Shown in pieces: positions 48,301-60,300 of a DNA stretch of 64,000 bases; the first letter of the stretch is position 1; the number at the start of each line of letters is the position of its first letter. Under the pieces are notes generated by a model. The model saw only the letters and a program-made list of their open reading frames with translations. It was not told the DNA's origin and did no database searches. The translations under genes and the position numbers were made by a program. Source of the stretch: Owenia fusiformis. Lineage: Eukaryota > Annelida > Polychaeta > Sabellida > Oweniidae. The stretch lies in NCBI GenBank assembly GCA_903813345.2, contig CAIIXF020000012.1, forward strand, positions 25,990,184-26,054,183, given 5' to 3'.

Positions 48301-51300
48301 ATTGCATGCTTAGAGAGCAAGTTATCTCAATTAATTTGACACCAGCAGATTTAAAATGTTTCCATGGTTGACTACACACGTCGGACTAGATTTAATTGAA
48401 TCATATATGTAACATCTGACTATCGCATGCAGTTATTTGAAATAGAATGTTCAGATAGCCTGGAATCGGACACACCTTGCCTAGCTATGTGTGAATTATT
48501 GCGCATTTAACTAATTGATTTGATATTTATAAATTCCATTCGTGTACAATATGAATATATTTGTCCATATATTATGATACCGTGATCTATTGTTTCCTTA
48601 ATGTTTTAGGTTTTCTTGGCGAAAAAAAACATTGAAATGGACTATATACAACGACCAGATTGATTAATTAATACGAAATTGTAACCGATTATTTATTTAT
48701 TAACGGGAAATGAGCAAACTGGCGCATGTGTTCACTCTGTCAGATGAAATAATAAGAAATTAGTATAGGAAGCTGGTACATCTTCCATAGTATTAGGTTG
48801 TTTATATTGCATCTTATAAAAACAGTTATGACGTGCACGGCCCGAGGACAATCCAGGAAATACGGGCTAATGTCCGTTTTAAGCGTTAATCCCTGCCTTT
48901 TTAAAAAACTAACTCTGTTTATATATCATTTTGAAGTATATTTTATTCGCATTTCAAAATCAATTTCGTTTCATAGCATGTTTCATCTCAGTCTTCATTT
49001 TATATCAGTCTCCACCAGTTATTAAATATAGATATGAAGGTCAGGTTGTGGACGTCTTCTATTTTGGTGAATTTGAAAATGTGACTATTTGTTTCAAAGT
49101 TACCATATTTCCTCTATTTCCTCTACTACCTTTGGTTAAGTTTTGGATTTTTATAACATTTCCAGCGTGTCTTTAACAGAGCTGAGCTAAAAAGAGTCGA
49201 TAGTAAAGCAAAAATGGCCATTATGATGAATGTCTTTCTTGAACAGTGCTCTCCAAAACAATCTTTAGAACCCCGGGGACTATTATTTTCGTAAATCCAG
49301 CCAAAGACCTTTGCAAATAGAAATGCAGCTAACCCATTAAGTGTTAAAAGCAATCCGAGTTTCTGTGAAAATTCTTTCATTCCAAAAAACTCTGATATGG
49401 TTATCGGTGTCATTACAGCTATAAACCCAGTCGATACGCTAGACATTATAGAAAAACACACCAATGCTACGAAGCTTTGATTGAAAAATATAAGAATCAT
49501 TTGAGCCACCATCATCAGAAAAGATGCAAACACCAGCACTGATGAAACGCTAATAAATGGTAATCTCTGTTTGAGAAAATCTGGGATTATCCCTCCGAGA
49601 GACCTAGCTAGTGTATCTGCTATCGGAATAATGAGTATTAAGGCGGATGACGTTGCCTCAAGATGTGCAGATTTTGCAATAGTTGTGATATTAGCAGACG
49701 ATGTCAATCCTATGCCTTTAATGATAATCACAACCCAAAGCAATAAATGAAATTTAAATGTTTTCACCATCCGAAAACACGTCATATTTTTCTCTTCGTC
49801 ACTACATGTTGTTAGGCTATTGTTTTCGGATTCCTTTTGAAATAACGGAGTCTTATCATTTAGCGTGTTATCTTTAGCGTTTGTTATATTATCATCGCTT
49901 GCTGTAACACATTTTCCTTTCTCGATATCATGGTCAATAGCGGTTTCATTCGTCGTCACATTAGTTTCATCAAAGTTTTGTTTCGAGTGCTCTCCCTCGC
50001 ACATGAGAGGTATGTGTGTCTCTACTGGGGGTACTATTTTAAGAAATCCTGCGCCAAGAACACCGGTGCATCCCGCCCATATGGATAACATAATAAAGAA
50101 GCCACCAAGGTTTTGATTTTGTTCGTCAGTCACGTGGCCTTGAACAAAGAATACCTGATAGATAAGAGCAAATATGAGCGGACTGCCACCAAACATAGCA
50201 CTTGCAAAACCGACAACTTTGCCTTGATGCTTTCCTTCAAAGTTAAGTGCAATTGTCGACATGCTCGCCATATAAGTAAAACAGCAGCCGGCAGAACCTA
50301 CAAAATATATCAAACATATCAGCCAGCTCCGTGATGTAAAGAATGAAATGAATTTAGTTGACATCCACTCCAATGCGAAACAAGAAGAGCTGAGTATAGC
50401 AGCTATAACGCATGTTGATCGGGGTCCATATTTGTCTATGACTACTCCGCTTAAGTATGAAGTTAGTTCCAATCCTGCTATTCCACTGACGGTTATGTAC
50501 TCCAGTTCTGTTTGTGTATAATTAAAAGTCTGTTTAAGAGCAACGGCGTATATATTGAATCCATTTATAATTCCACAAAACACAAGTCCCAGTATACCTA
50601 CACATAGTGAAATATATCTCTGTATTTCCATTCGATTATTATGCTCCATCTTTAATTTTTGATATCCAAATTTAATTTAATCTTTAATTTTTGATATCTA
50701 AGTTTATTTTGTTATGAATTACAGTAGCCCATTACTTCTTTAGTTTTTCTATATCTGTAATTTTATTCTTTTTACCCAGTAGTTACCGGATTCGTCTTAT
50801 GAGTTGATACCATTGTTAGATCGTACTTTCAGGTGTATATTTCACATCTTTCCTAATAAGCAGTTAAGAACAGTGTCAAACGACACTGCAGTAGCAATGA
50901 GGATTCTTACTACATACTATCTATAGTATATAAAGGTATAATATTAATTCATCGACCTGTATTTAAACAGAGTAATACAGAACATATAATACAGAGTGGG
51001 CAAAAATCGGAAACTCACATATTAAAAGAGCAGATATGAACAAAATGTCAGGAAAATCGGGGAGTTTAAAGTTTGAACATTTCTGTTCATGTATGTAAAT
51101 CTCAAATCAGACAATGCAAGTTTTCATTATTTTTGTGACTATTGCCCATTCTGTGAACAGTTACAGTTGTTTAAAACATATTTACAGTTTAGTGAGATCA
51201 TGTATCTATAACATGTATCACTTTAATGTCCAGCATGTTTGTTGTTGTTGAGTCACTTAGGATGACATTGTGTGGATTCTATTTGAAATACAAAGTCATG

Positions 51301-54300
51301 TCGGAATATGGGTGGTGTTGCCATCACAATCAAATGTAACGTACTCCAGAGTGCCTCAATAAAAAAGTTACAAGTACATAATGGTCAATATCTTTTATAA
51401 CAGCATTAATCCTAAAAAATGAATTGCATGCTTAGAGAGCAAGTTATCTCAATTAATTTGACACCAGCAGATTTAAAATGTTTCCATGGTTGACTACACA
51501 CGTCGGACTAGATTTAATTGAATCATGTAACATCTGACTATCGCATGCAGTTATTTGAAATAGAATGTTCAGATAGCCTGGAATCGGACACACCTTGCCT
51601 AGCTATGTGTGAATTATTGCGCATTTAACTAATTGATTTGATATTTATAAATTCCATTCGTGTACAATATGAATATATTTGTCCATATATTATGATACCG
51701 TGATCTATTGTTTCCTTAATGTTTTAGGTTTTCTTGGCGAAAAAACACATTGAAATGGACTATATACAACGACCAGATTGATTAATTAATACGAAATTGT
51801 AACCGATTATTTATTTATTAACGGGAAATGAGCAAACTGGCGCATGTGTTCACTCGGTCAGATGAAATAATAAGAAATTAGTATAGGAAGCTGGTACATC
51901 TTCCATAGTATTAGGTTGTTTATATTGCATCTTATAAAAACAGTTATGACGTGCACGGGCCCGAGGACAATCCAGGAAATAAGCGTTAATCCCTGCCTTT
52001 TTAAAAAACTAACTCTGTTTATATATCATTTTGAAGTATATTTCATTCGCATTTCAAAATCAATTTCGTTTCATAGCAGGTTTCATCTCAGTCTTCATTT
52101 AATATCAGTCTCCACCAGTTATTAAATATAGATATGAAGATCAGGTTGTGGACGTCCTCTATTTTGGTGAATTTGAAAATGTGACTATTTGTTTCAAAGT
52201 TACCATATTTCCTCTATTTCCTCTACTACCTTTAGTTAAGTTTTGGATTTTTATAACATTCCCAGCGTGTCTTTAACAGAGCTGAGCTAAAAAGAGTCGA
52301 TAGTAAAGCAAAAATGGCCATTATGATGAATGTCATTCTTGAACAGTGCTCTCCAAAACAATCTTTAGAACCCCGGGGACTATTGTTTTCGTAAATCCAG
52401 CCAAAGACCTTTGCAAATAGAAATGCAGCTAACCCATTAAGTGTTAAAAGCAATCCGAGTTTCTGTGAAAATTCTTTCATTCCAAAAAACTCTGATATGG
52501 TTATCGGTGTCATTACAGCTATAAACCCAGTCGATACGCTAGACATTATAGAAAAACACACCAATGCTACGAAGCTTTGATTGAAAAATATAAGAATCAT
52601 TTGAGCCACCATCATCAGAAAAGATGCAAACACCAGCACTGATGAAACGCTAATAAATGGTAATCTCTGTTTGAGAAAATCTGGGATTATCCCTCCAAGA
52701 GATCTAGCTAGTGTATCTGCTACCGGAATAATGAGTATTAAGGCGGATGACGTTGCCTCAAGATGTGCAGATTTTGCAATAGTTGTGATATTAGCAGACA
52801 ATATCAATCCTATACCTTTAATGATAATCACAACCCAAAGCAATAAATGAAATTTAAATGTTTTCACCATCCGAAAACACGTCATATTTTTCTCTTCGTC
52901 ACTACATGTTGTTAGGCTACTGTTTTCGGATTCCTTTTGAAATAACGGAGTCTTATCATTTAGCGTGTTATCTTTAGCGTTTGTTATATTATCATCGCTT
53001 GCTGTAACACATTTTCCTTTCTCGGTATCATGGTCAATAGCGGTTTCATTCGTCGTCACATTAGTCTCATCAACGTTTTGTTTCGAGTGCTCTCCCTCGC
53101 TCATGAGAGGTATGTGTGTCTCTACTGGGGGTACTATTTTAAGAAATCCTGCGCCAAGAACACCGGTGCATCCCGCCCATATGGATAACATAATAAAGAA
53201 GCCACCAAGGTTTTGATTTTGTTCGTCAGTCACGTGGCCTTGAACAAAGAATACCTGATAGATAAGAGCAAATATGAGCGGACTGCCACCAAACATAGCA
53301 CTTGCAAAACCGACAACTTTACCTTGATGTTTCCCTTCAAAGTTAAGTGCAATTGTCGACATGCTCGCCATATAAGTAAAACAGCAGCCGGCAGAACCTA
53401 CAAAATATATCAAACATATCAGCCAGCTCCGTGATGTAAAGAATGAAATGAATTTAGTTGACATCCACTCCAATGCGAAACAAGAAGAGCTGAGTATAGC
53501 AGCTATAACGCATGCTGATCTTGGTCCATATTTGTCTATTACTACTCCATTAAAGTACGAAGTTATTCCAGATCCAGCGATTCCACTGACGGTTATGTAC
53601 TCCAGTTCCGTTTGTGTATAATTAAAAGTCTGTTTAAGAGCAACGGCATATATATTGAATCCATGTAAAATTCCACAAAACACAAGTCCAAGTATACCTA
53701 CACATAGTGAAATATATCTTTGTATTTCCATTCGATTCTGTTCCATCTCTAGTTTTTTATTTTTGTAAGAATAACAATAGCTTTGTCTTCTAAATCTCCA
53801 AGGAACGTTTTTCCTATGTCTTTTTATTCTGGTATTTACATATTATTAGTCAAACGATGGCTCGATGTAACATTTGCATTGAAAAAGCTCAAGTATTTTC
53901 GACAAACTACTACTGACTAGATAAGGGCTTTTTTCGTATGACCTCGGTTACGCAAGTTAATTTAATGTGGTTGCACAGTATTTTTTTATGTTTAACACAG
54001 CGGCATTTGGCACATGTAACCATAATCTTATTCTTGCCAATTCTTACGATTAAAATCTTGTCCGTGGTTAAAAAGCATGTACAAAAATACAGGCATACAA
54101 TGTGGTAACTTGCACCCGTGATAGCATTGATTAACAGCAAGTTATCCTGGGCAAGTGATTGAGATACTTACTGGTATTCAATGATATAAAATCATAATGT
54201 ATTTAAGAAATGTGTAGACCGAAGAGCAGGGGTCATATCGACGAATACAACCCACAGGGCTAGGCACAAATGAGTGTGGGGCTCGAAAGCTTTTTTCTTC

Positions 54301-57300
54301 GCCCTAAGATGTGTATTCGTCGATATTACACCTGTTCTGAGGTGTATATTACGATTCGGACAAGAAAACTCACCAACATTTTTCGAGTATTCATTTAATG
54401 ATCCGCCATTACTACAGTCGACCGTTATGACGTCACAAATTACTTGTATTAACGGGGGTAGTGTTGCCGAATATACCCGGGGTGAAATATTGACTTAATG
54501 CCTAGGTCACATAGCCGCCGGGCGCCGGCCGATGAGTAGTCATCGGCCGATTTCTAAATCGACCGGGCGCCGGTGACTTTTCACCGATGTCTTGATCTAA
54601 TCGTGAGTTTGGTCACATTAGTGCAGGCATCGTACGGCGCCCGCAATCAATTGAATCTGAAACACATCGCAAGGCTATCTGCCGATGGCCGTACGGCACC
54701 CGCCAGGACATCGGTCGATCTACAGGCCTCTAGATTTATACTAAATTTTTGTATGACCCAGTATGACTGTTCCACATGGCGTGAATGTAAGATTTGAAAA
54801 CGAAATACTTCGATAGACAGGACTTCCAGTATAATAATGTTTTCATGCAATACAAATCAGAAAAAGAAGATCCTCTTTTGAGTATAAATAGGTTCAATAT
54901 TTAGAAAAAATGCTGACAAGGGGTCCCTATTCATATTTTTTCAAATGGTTTGATTGATATTTTTACTATCATGGGTACTTCAATTGAAAGAAAACATATT
55001 GTTTTAATAAAAACACTATTTATGCCCAGAAAGTACTCATGGTGAAAGATATGACCGTCTAAATTCACTTGCCATACTGCACGTGGTCTTTTCATCAAAG
55101 TGCACCCTGACCTTAATTCATTTTTAGATCTTTCATATAAACAAATACTATGTCTAACTGTCCATCCGATGCTATTAGCAAAATCTTTCTTTTGTCTGTT
55201 CTCGCAAAGAGAATTTGTTTGGTCATAAAAATATGGCCTATCTTCAAAGAACTTGGCAATTTTTTCTTCTACAGTATTTCATCAAGTGGAATACCCTCTT
55301 CCCTAGACACATCTAAATCTTCACCATCCACCAGCTCACTAGCATTGTTATTGCCTTTTTCCACCTGTCTTCTCAAGGCCTTCCTCATATATGGCCCATT
55401 GGCCTTATCCCCTCTATCCTTAGCCTTTGGCATATTAACCTTCGTATTAAAATTGTGACCCTTGAAAATACTGTACTCACAAAAACATTCAGAAGATTTT
55501 TTAAATAAATGATTTGTAATGTTATATGCATGAGTGAATATACGCATAAAAATGTATCACTCTATTCAATGTGTATGACAGACATACCCGATTAATGTCA
55601 ATATAAGAACGACTAGATAAACCTATCCACCCACCCATTCAAATGTGTGTCATTGTTTTACAGTAAGCCTAATCGTTCCATTTATGTTTTGTAAAAATCT
55701 CTGACAGTGTGTAGTAATTACAATTCCTTACCTCATTATTTTTAAAACCTTTATATCACTTTATAAGTAATCATTATTAAGATTTATCAAACAAATCATT
55801 ACGCAAAATCCCAAGATGACCGTGCGATGCCACCGGGCGCCGTAAGATGGTGGAGAGGTTAAGCTTTGCATATATAATCGAAACTGAACCTGTACGTATC
55901 ACTCGACCATATACAAATTCATGTAGCCTTCTCATATAAATAGCCGTTCAAATCCAGTGTTTGTTTAGACTACACCATAGCGTGTAATGATTCTATAGTA
56001 TGTCATTGATGCGGTTTTATAGCTGGTTTTCTAATACATATTTTAAACGACCTCGTTTCGTAAGATTTTTGGCGATAAATCATGCATGACATACATCATC
56101 GTGTTCAGCAAGAATTCAACTGTACATCGAAATCAAAATTGACAGCATAGTGTTCAATAGACACGAGTAAAATGGTTCCCGTTGACCCAACGTCAAATAT
56201 TCAAATCTCCCGTCCTAAACCCGAAACTCTGAAGCTGAAAGAGTATCTGAAGTAGACTAAGCGCGCATAAAACTATGAGCGCTCGATACATTCCTTTGTT
56301 AATTTTTGCACTTTGCGTTCACGGTTACGTTGTGAAAAACATCGTTAGCTTAACCTCTCCAATCATACGATGACCGGACGGGACACGGCCGGGTAGGTAC
56401 CGATGAGTTTGGTTGAGAAAAAATCGCCAAGACATCGGCAACTTTTATCTCCGGGATAAAACTCTGCCGGCGCCCGTACGATGTCTAAAAATCGGCCGAT
56501 GAGTGGCGATCATCGCCCGGCGCCCGTACGATGCCCAGGCTCGCCGGCCGATTTTGAACAAAATACTCATCGGCCGGGCGCCGTAGTAAAAATCGGAGCC
56601 TATGTGACCAAGGCATTAATGTTCACAGTTTATAGAAGGCGTGAATATAAGATGCCGTGGTCACATTTGCTCCAATTTTCAGTACACAAGGGTTTTCAAA
56701 TGTACAGGTATAAAGGGTAGGAGGTCCTGTCAAATTATGGTCCCACCAAATTATGTTTCTACTCTTCATTGATTTATATGGTGACCTCTTTCCTTTATTA
56801 TCTTATACACAATCAGGGCCATTGAGGCCTGTTAAGAAGAGGGGGGCATAATCCCTGGGGGACCATCATTTCTTTCACATCGGCACCCGGCCGATGATTA
56901 TGAAGCCAAAAAATGACATATAAACTATACGTTATACCTAAAGATAATAAGCTTTTTCAAATTTATTTAAAGGGACAAAGTGCGTAAATTAAGTGTCACT
57001 TTTGATTTTCATAGTATTTCCAATGGATTAATAAGTATCTGATCTTTCATTTGACACTAAAAACAGCTCAAACAGACCACATCAGAGTTGACACTAAATC
57101 ATGAAAAAATTACCCTGCGTGCAAAACATTATAAACAATTATGAAGATTTTTAAAATTAAAACCAGATAGTTCTCCACATGCTTTTTTCATTACAGGTTG
57201 ATCTTTGGTTGACATTTAACGAGCCATTTGTTGTATGCTGGTTGGGTTATGGAGTCGGTGCCCACGCTCCCGGAATCAAGGAAGCAGGAACAAGCACTTA

Positions 57301-60300
57301 TGAATGCGCCCACACAATTATCAAATCTCACGCCAAGGCCTGGCACACTTACGATACAAAATACAGAGCAACTCAGAAAGGTAAATATTAATGCCAAATT
57401 GATGCTGGTCCAGTCATTGCTGAAATGATTAGAATTCTATTTTCTCTGCTCCAAACAAAGTAAGCAGTCCAAAGCTGACCAATCATAAGAAAATGTACCA
57501 CCTAATTAAGGCAATTGAAATGTAACCATGGTAACCATAACATAAACACGTTTAGACAATATGGAATGAAAGTTCGAAGATATATTGCCATAATGTTCCT
57601 CTACAATCTGTAGCAATTTCATTACAAAAACCTAAATCTCTTAAAATTAGGGTATTTGTATCTTTACTTTCCGGACACCCTGTATATATAAATATACCTT
57701 CAACCCTGAAGGACTACGAGCTTTGAATTAAATAAGAGTTTTGGATCTTTTTTGAAAATAGACGTGACATGGAATGTAATAAGAGCAAAGAAATATTGTA
57801 AACTTGTATTTTATCGTCCCTTAAATGTTCGACCCTCGCAGAATATTTCTCATTTCAGGCAAGATAGGGATTACTTTGGATTCCGACTGGAAGGAAGCCT
57901 TTAATGCAAGTAACCCGGATGACGTTGCTGCAGCCGACAGAGCCATGCAATTCAAACTCGGATGGTGGGTAGATAATCATATTTCTGTTTTAAAGGGTCA
58001 TAATCTGTAATTCCGATCCAAATTCACCATATTTGTAAATAATTGCAGGTTTACCCATCTCATATTTATAGGCATAATTGCAGGTTTGCTCATCCCATAT
58101 TTGTGTACAAATGACATAATTGCAGGTTTGCACATAAAATATTTTTACATAATTGCAGGTTTGCCCATCCAATATTTGTAAATGGGGACTATCCTGAGGT
58201 TATGAAGGCTGCTGTTTATAATAAGAGTATGGCTCAGGGCCTTGATGCCTCTAGACAGCCATCTTTCACTGAAGCCGAGAAACAAGAAATTAAAGGTAAT
58301 GTAATGAATCAAGCATTATAAAAACATAAAGTTTGATCTAGGATCATCATAGATACATGAATATGGCTGGTATGTGTTGAGCTACATTTAACAAAAGTTA
58401 TGTCGAAAACATGGTGAAGAATGCATATATTTACTGAAGGTAATAGTGCCAACCTTTCATTACCTAGAACTATACGTCCTCAGTAGTTGTGTCACAGAAG
58501 TGGTGACATATTGTTAGAGTCTCCAACTTGTTTGTGGCGGTTGTTGTTCAGCATTTGATGTTTGGTGTTTGGAGTATGTAGTAGCGTTCGGTGGTCGTCG
58601 TCTGTAACAAATGGCAGTGAGGTGGTGACATTTTGCCTTGTTTGTTCTTAATGCTGGCACTAGCTATCATGACATCACCTTTCCATCTCACGATTACACA
58701 CGATTGGATCACATCTGTTGCTGAAATGACACCAGGGCGCCACGGGGAAAATGCCGGGGACTAAGTGCTCTACCGACTGAGCTATAAAGCTACGTTCACA
58801 GTCACACCAACGGCGCTTTGATGGCGCTTTAAAGCGGCTTGTAAAGCGGCACCAAGGCGTAACAAAGCTTGATTAAAGCGTCGGGGTCGTATTAGGTCGT
58901 AGAAAAGCTCGGAGAAAAGCATATTCGGCAAGAGCGCTAAAAAGTTAAACTGTTTAAGCTACGTTCGCACCAACGGCGCTTTGATGGCGCTTTAAAGCGG
59001 CTTGTAAAGCGGCACCAAAGCGTAACAAAGCTTGATTAAAGCGTCGGGGTCGTAATAGGTCGTAGAAAAGTTCGGAGTAAAGCGGGATATTCGGCAAGAG
59101 CGCCAAAAAATTTTAAACTGTTTAAAAATTTTGGGCGCTCTGATACGAATTGATTAAAGCGCCGAGAGCGTATCAAAGCTTAACAAACCGTAACAAAGCT
59201 CATCAAAGCTTGACCCAAAGCATAGGAAAGCTTAACAGAGCTTGGTTCAAAGCGGGGACCCCACTCTCTTCACGGTCTGTTACCACTTGACACGCTTCGT
59301 TAAGATGTCTCAAGATTTGCTACGATCTGGCATGAAGATCTGACACGAGGTCTTTCACGCCGTGCGTCAAACATCATTTCTTCTTCAGATAGGTCATGCT
59401 CTGGTCCATCTGGAATTTCTGGATCTTGTTGTTCTGCCATCGTGTTCTCGAGTCAAAGATGCAATGGTTTTATGGATCTACTGCATCTTTATATAGTCAT
59501 TGGATCAAACGCGGCATGAAATCGGCGATCTCGACATTTTCCAATGCGTGACAGAGCTTAACAGAGCGTAACAATGCACAACAGAGCTTGGCAATCGTAT
59601 CAGAGCCTTATTTAAAGCGTCATAATCGCATCAAAGCGTAATAATTCTTATCAAGGCTTATCAAAGCGTGATTTCAAGCGTAACAAAGCCTGGTCAAAGC
59701 GGGACCAAAGCGTGAGGAAAATATCAGAGCTATGTTAAGCTTTCCTACGCTTTGGGTCAAGCTTTTCTGAGCTTTCTTACGGTTTTCTAAGCCTTGATAC
59801 GCTTTCGGCGCTTTAATCAATTCGTAACAGAGCGCCCAAAATTTTTAAACAGTTTGAAATTTTTTGGCGCTCTTGCCGAATATCCCGCTTTACTCCGAGC
59901 TTTTCTACGACCTATTACGACCCCGCCGCTTAAATCGAGCTTTGTTACGCTTTGGTGCCGCTTTACAAGCCGCTTTAAAGCGCCATCAAAGCGCCGTTGG
60001 TATGAACAAAAATGACAAAAATGACGGCGCTTTGTTCGCCGATTTAAAGCGTGGCATTCGCCGTTGGTGTGAACGTAGTATAAAGGCTTAAGCCACTTTA
60101 AAAGCTGGGGCATAGTACCAACTTGCTGGGAAGGGTCATTACATTGCATTTTATGTTTTTGTAAAAAAGCGTGCCTTCCTATTATTGGAGAGGTTAAGCT
60201 AACGATGTTTTTCACAACGTAACCGTGAACGCAAAGTACAAAAATTAACAAAGGAATGTATCGAGCGCTCATAGTTTTATGCGCGCTTAGTCTACTTCAA

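Larger units (their letters stand above)
54498..56616. mobile_element. Nested 2.1-kb TIR element (TGCCTaGGTCACAT ends)
   Basis: The left end is tgcctaggtcacatagcc and the right end reads tatgtgaccaaggca, flanked on both sides by TTAA. Both subterminal regions carry ccgatgag/gggcgcc arms. It interrupts the hairpin element above, and contains a decayed MADF-like ORF and a 505-bp MITE. The same end sequence recurs at 41303-41365, 33598-33740, about 18902-18955 and 56655-56690. Confidence 0.7.

Noticed and set aside
46368-53434. Plus-strand frames of 70-90 codons across the MFS array
   Set aside because: Antisense shadows of the MFS coding sequence, repeated in each copy because the genes are repeated.
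54498-56616. TTAA flanks as proof of a piggyBac element
   Set aside because: The related hairpin at 33598-33740 has TAA on both sides instead, and no piggyBac transposase is visible. The superfamily is left open, and the MADF-like remnant points towards PIF/Harbinger.
59817-60272. 151-codon minus-strand frame starting [11 protein letters not shown]
   Set aside because: Only the first about 30 codons are shared by both MITE copies. The rest runs into a different element, so the long frame is accidental.
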